The notes below the pieces were generated by a model. That model saw nothing but the letters and a program-made list of their open reading frames with translations. It had not been told where the DNA came from and did no database searches. Below, piece after piece: positions 49,601 to 55,600 of a stretch of DNA of 64,000 nucleotides. The DNA is taken from assembly GCA_963930775.1 (NCBI GenBank), contig OZ005692.1, forward strand, positions 6,930,135 through 6,994,134, written 5' to 3'. Numbering within the stretch: position 1 is the first letter of the stretch; the number at the start of each line of letters is the position of its first letter. This stretch comes from Cliona cf. orientalis (lineage: Eukaryota > Porifera > Demospongiae > Clionaida > Clionaidae). A program made the position numbers and the translations under genes.

Positions 49601-52600
49601 CCATATTTTCCAATACTGCATCCATCCTCACACCAGCCATCTTGCATGCTGTATACTTTACACCCACCGCTACATGTTGTGGATTTGACCCAACAAATGG
49701 AGGATAACACCCTTTCCGTATTCATTTCATATAATATAATGGAAACATTAGTGTCTACAATGGATGCAAGAAGAAATATGACAAAGCACTTGGTCCTCCT
49801 TATACTGATATTTGCTTACAATACGAGGAATGGCAATCTTTCACACCTCATGGCTCGAGCGAGAAACAAAAGCGTTTTGGAAATGCATACCACCACTGCA
49901 ATTCAGCTTTCATTCCTACTTCAGTAGTAGTACCAGTAGAGGTGCAGTCAAAGTTGCTCCCTTGGCACAAGGAATCTCTATTGGTATTGCTGTTTAATTC
50001 ACCCTGAGAATAATATTATTCAGTGACAGAATGTAGCCACTAATTTAATTTTGGTTAGCCCTTCTTATATGTATAAAATTATTTGTAGCATGATTGTAAC
50101 ATTCTGACCAATCAGACTGCTCCATAGGAGGTGTCTAAATAACTTGTACACCTCTTGTAGGTGTCTAAATAATACTTGTAGGTGTCTAAATATTTAGACA
50201 CCTATCTCTGAGGCTATGAAGGTTTACATGATCATACCTGCTAGGCTAGTTACAGCATTCTCTGAATGTAAGCAACGAAGAAAGAAGAGATGTGTACCCG
50301 TATTCAACTGTACTGCGCTTGCTGTATGCAGACTGCAATGATTAGTGGACAGATCTTACCTCGTAATTGTATGGGCGGAGCGATTGATTGCCAAGTCAGC
50401 AGTTCAAAGAAGCAGCTGTAGCTTGAGCTGTACCTGTCTACAGTAACATCGAATTGGAATCAACACAATGGCCGCAGCAATGGTAGCATCGTGGGTCTGA
50501 ATGGAAAAGAAGTAACTAGAGTTTGATGAAAATGGCATTGGCAGCTATTGTTGTTGACCTTGGGCGTTGATTCGATCGATGACGATCTGCTACAATCTGT
50601 TGCTATGTATGTGCTCGAGCCTTTTATAGCCGACACTACAGTTGCTAAGCAGGCCGTAGATGCATTGTCAGGGCCATGTAGCCCATGATACAAGTTGGTT
50701 ATATCACTCGGTATTGGTCCCTACGTGATATAACCAATACATATTTGCATCATACTTGTGTTTTCCCTGGAATATTAAATACAAAATTGTGTTAGCACCC
50801 AGGGTGATCAATGTTAAGTCAGCACGCAAATTTTTTGGATGCAATAATTAATGTGAGTCAATGATGTGGGTGTGTCAACAGGTCAGTCTCGATCTCCTAC
50901 ATCAGGCATGCCTATATCTACGTACACAATATTATAGCTTCACAAAAACGATTGAAGAGCATGCGCAGAGTGCCCTGGCGCGAGTGTAGGCCGTCATGGA
51001 TAGATATCTGGGTAGTCCAGTGATCATTAGTCCACTCAATGTAGTTAAGGCATGGGACAGCGACCGCTCACAAATAACAATATTCATGATGGGCGGAGCT
51101 ATCGTTACTATGGTAATAAATACGGTCACGAGCCAGAGCACTAGTTATTCCAAGTTCTTAAGTTTAGCAAATGCATGAAAATGGCTTACCTGGTAAGTTT
51201 TATGATCTTCAAGGTCCGTACGATCATTATTCTCGTCATTTCCTTGATCGAGAACAGCAAAAACTCTTGTCATAGTTAATTTCAGGCTCTAGATAGCTTC
51301 AGGAGGTGTGGCCACGTTTGTTGGGGTGTGGCAGGTCACATGACTTATTTGCTATCATGGCTGTATAGTAGTAGTGTATGGTGATAGGTAGTACCTTAGG
51401 CGAGGTACTTAGAGCTCACTAAGGATAACAATTGACCTATCATGAAGAATTTCGACGAAAATGGAGAGTATCTGCCGTGAGGGCTAAAGAAATGATGTAT
51501 TTCTGTGGACATATCACGAGGTACGCCACATACAGAAGCCTATGATAAGTAATGTTTCGGCCTATAGTTCGATGTAAAATGCCCTAGAGTGTAGCACTCG
51601 TGGCAGTCTACATGTTCTAATAGTTTTACACTTACAGAAGCGGTCAAACGATCATACATAGAGGTTTTCTATGTCGGAAAATGGCAAATGCTTCGAAAAT
51701 ATCGATGACGTAATCCTGTTGTATTTAATTAATTAAAGAGTGGGTGGGACTAAGTAAAATGCTAATACATCCATAAAGTCTAGTACTTTAAATTCTGTGG
51801 CTCATAAGATGTCATAGCTTCTGTGTTTGACCACCTTCATGTCGCAAAGTAATAGCATATTTTGGCTAAAATGTACTGACCCGTGCCTTAATGCCCATGA
51901 GCAGCGATTCAGTCCAGCGATCCATTCCAGTGATTACAAACAGCCCACTTTTATCTTGGAAAGTTGGTGAAGTGCTTCTAGTCAACATGACCAAGATGGG
52001 ATATTATCAATATAAGTGAAATAGTTTCCGTGGGCTGATCAGAGTATTAATTTAGTATTCATTCAAACAAATCGTTAGTAAGACTAGTCAGTTTAAATAA
52101 AGTCCAGCCAGTTCTGTCACAGATCTGTGACTATAGGCCTCCAAATGTTATTCATGCACAAGTTCATGTCCATGCAAGAAGTCAGAACTGAATTTGCATG
52201 ATAAGGAAAGTTGGTTCACTATAGAAGGTACAGCTCAGTGTAAGTGTTCAGAGTTAGTATCCTTGCCTCCTATTGTAGAAAAGGTTTTTAATGACCTTGA
52301 AATTAACAAAAATATGGCTACTTGGCAACAGCAGTAAATGATTTTATTAAACTAGCATCAGAAAGCTCCTGCTATAATCATTGTTTTAAAGTGTTTTTTT
52401 TTCACATTCAATTTGTTTACTTACAGACCCTACTGGTGCTCATTAATTGCATACCACACAAATACAGGGTAGCACACAGCTCATCACATGGATTATCCTT
52501 GTAGACCCTCACTCGGACATCCTACACAGTATGGATATCAATATCACCGTTATTTTTCACTGAACTAAACGTGGTAAGCAACTGAATACCTGTAGATTAT

Positions 52601-55600
52601 CTCTGGCTAGGTACAAACATACCATCTATAAGCATACATGCTAGACATTAGTGGGCTTTATTTACAATACTGTCTCGCTTGTACAGTATTAAACTTCTGG
52701 CCTTTGTTTATGTGGTTCTCGATCGCCAGTGCCACAGTGTGTCCATGCGATGAAGTATAGGCCAAGTAAACACCTTCCATTTGGGCACTACTTACTACTG
52801 CGATTATGGCTGGTTCATGTGCCAGGAAGGGTGCTTGGCACTCGTTTGACTGCCTGTTGGGCAAAGAACAATGAAGAAATTAAGGTCCATACGTGGCTAA
52901 AAAGCTTTGAATCATTTGAGCCTTTGCTGTCGTTTCTGCAAGTTGCCTAGGGTTGGGCCAAAAGAATGGTAGTGCTTTGTTTTGAGATTCAAGGTATCAC
53001 TTACTATTGTAGAGGCAGGGCTGCACTCAGGAGTTTGTCCAAGGGAGGGGGGGGGGGGTTGGGTGATCTGGGGTATACTCCCCCAGAGAAGTGTTTGGTT
53101 TTGAACATTCTGAAATCACATTTTTAAACAACAAATTATCTAGTTAATAAATCACTGCTTGAAAGGCTTGAGTGATTTCTGGAGATAGTAGAAATCAGAT
53201 TTATGAATTCAAAGGGAGTAGCTATGTAAAAGCCAAATGGCTAATGCAATTACAATTCAGTATACATAGTTTCAAAGGTCTCAAGGGGTCAAATGCCCTT
53301 TCCCACCCCCCCCCCCCCCCCCCCCCCCAAATGCATCCATGAGAGGGGCAGGCGACAGTGATAGAATGCTAGGCAAGCTTATAACTAAACATAAATAAAA
53401 ACTATATGAAACATTGAACACGTTTGTCTCCAACATTAATGTATGGAACAATTTTCAGTACCTACCCAGGACTACTGTTACGATGGCAGATACCTCAGGG
53501 CTCTAGTTATCAGTGGGTACAAATTTTAGCAATATTCATGATTCATAGATTTGGTAGACACTAATTTTATGTATGCAGCCTTTCTGAAAAGGGGGTCACA
53601 TACTTATAATTAAAATGTTGTTGACCAGGGGGGGGGGGAGGAAGGTTCCATACAAAGTTTATGAAAGTGTGAGAGCCAACATTTAAATGCAAAATGCGCT
53701 CTATACTAGCCAAATCATTTGTCATCAACATAGCTCTTAAGCTCTAGCTGTGATGCATTTTACATCACTCACACTGCAACTGTGCAGTACAGTGTACTCT
53801 GAACTTATTGTATTTCCGGTGTGCGTTATTTGGGAAAAGACACTGTTGCTAGCTTTAGCTGTACAAAGAAGCATATAAGTTGCAAATTTTGGATGTAGAC
53901 TGTTTCTAATGCCATGATAGGTGGCCAAAATAGGGGAGTTCATCCGAACCCTCTTGAACCCCCCCTGCCTATGGGCCTGGCATTGTTGAACTTTGTATAG
54001 TTTCCAGTGAAGAAGAGTTAGACTGTAGCCACCTAAGAAGGCATATTTTAACAACAGTTCCAGAGCCTATACTGTAGCCATGTGCTCACTATTGAATTTT
54101 TTTTAATATTCTTTTCTAAATATGCAAAAAGTTACCCCAAATTTATGTGAGTACTATTATTATTAGTGAAGTTTATGCTAGACACTAAAATTTGTACTCG
54201 CCAATAGTAGTGTCCCTAACGTATTGCAATAATCTTAGAGTGACCTGTGGCCAGCTGCCTCTTAAAAGTTGATAATACATCTGGACACTAGTATATGTGC
54301 TTGCAAGTTGTTGAAAAGCTCGTCAATGTATATCGTGGTAGGGCGCTGGTGGCTCAAGCCAGTGGCCCTGGGTTCGATCCCCGGCGGCTGCCCGGATTTT
54401 TTCTCTTCCAGCTAGCTTTAGGATGTAGATGGGGTGATGAGAGTGTGTGTGCCCATCCTTGTTAAGCTAAGAACTTTCATGGAAATTATTGTGCAAACCA
54501 CACTTGCTTATGTACTATTGGGAAACTATTAATTTTGCAAAATAGCCATAAACTGCTGGTTTATAACACTTGGTACCTCAATTGTGAAATAGAAGTTTAC
54601 TGCTATTCAGTCCTAAAGGGATTCACAGCCAATTTTGTAGCATTCAGGCTCTAGGTCCAGCTATGTAATTAAAATGTATTTATTCAAATAGTAGCCACAA
54701 CCACTATCAATTGCAGCCTTGCTTGATTGTGGCTACTAACTGAGGATAGCTCTTAATTCAAGGGCAGCTTTAATTTATTTCAGACAGATATCATGTGGCA
54801 CCATTGATAAATATTGGTAACATGGTTTATGAGAGCTGCACTACAGATAATATCAAAATGTGAGCTGCCATGCTGCCATGGAACCAAGCCAAGCTTGTCT
54901 TTTGCCATGTTTCTGCCCCCTTAAAAAAGTGTACAAGGCTAGTGCTAGTAGCCACATCCACATAGTGAATGTACATGTGTTTGGCTACTACAGTATAGCT
55001 GAAAGTTTTCGTGAGAGAAAAATTTCACCTAGCCCTGCTATCTTTGTACTGCAGAAATATTTCGTAGAGTTATTTGTCAATACAGTAAATTCTCTATGCA
55101 ATCACTAACATGGAAGAAAAAATTCGCAGATAAAAATTTTCATCAATGGGGAGCAAGGACGTGGCAAAAGTTCTTCTGGTGAAAATTTCCAGCCACACGG
55201 TATTTGAGGGTGGCTACTGTTGTCTTCAGTGAACTTCAGGTATGGCTACTGTTTGGGGTGTGGCTTCTATTCAAATAATTATGTACAGGGAAAAAAATCA
55301 AGAAGTGTATAGAGGGATGGTACTATGCAACAGCACTCAATTTAGAAACAAGTCATTTGTGCGTTAAAATTATAATTAGTGAGCAGCTAGACCTTTAGTA
55401 AGCCTTAGTACTATCAACCTGTAGACTAGCCTACCTTTGAACTATAATTGTTAGTCCTCAAGTCAATCAAAATTGGAACATAAAATGGACATAACAGAAG
55501 CTTTACACACTTAAAGGTGTTTTTCAGGTAGAGTACTACATAAAATGCTATCTACACGTAAAGCATTTTCTGGTAGAAAAGACAAATATCCTCTAAGTGG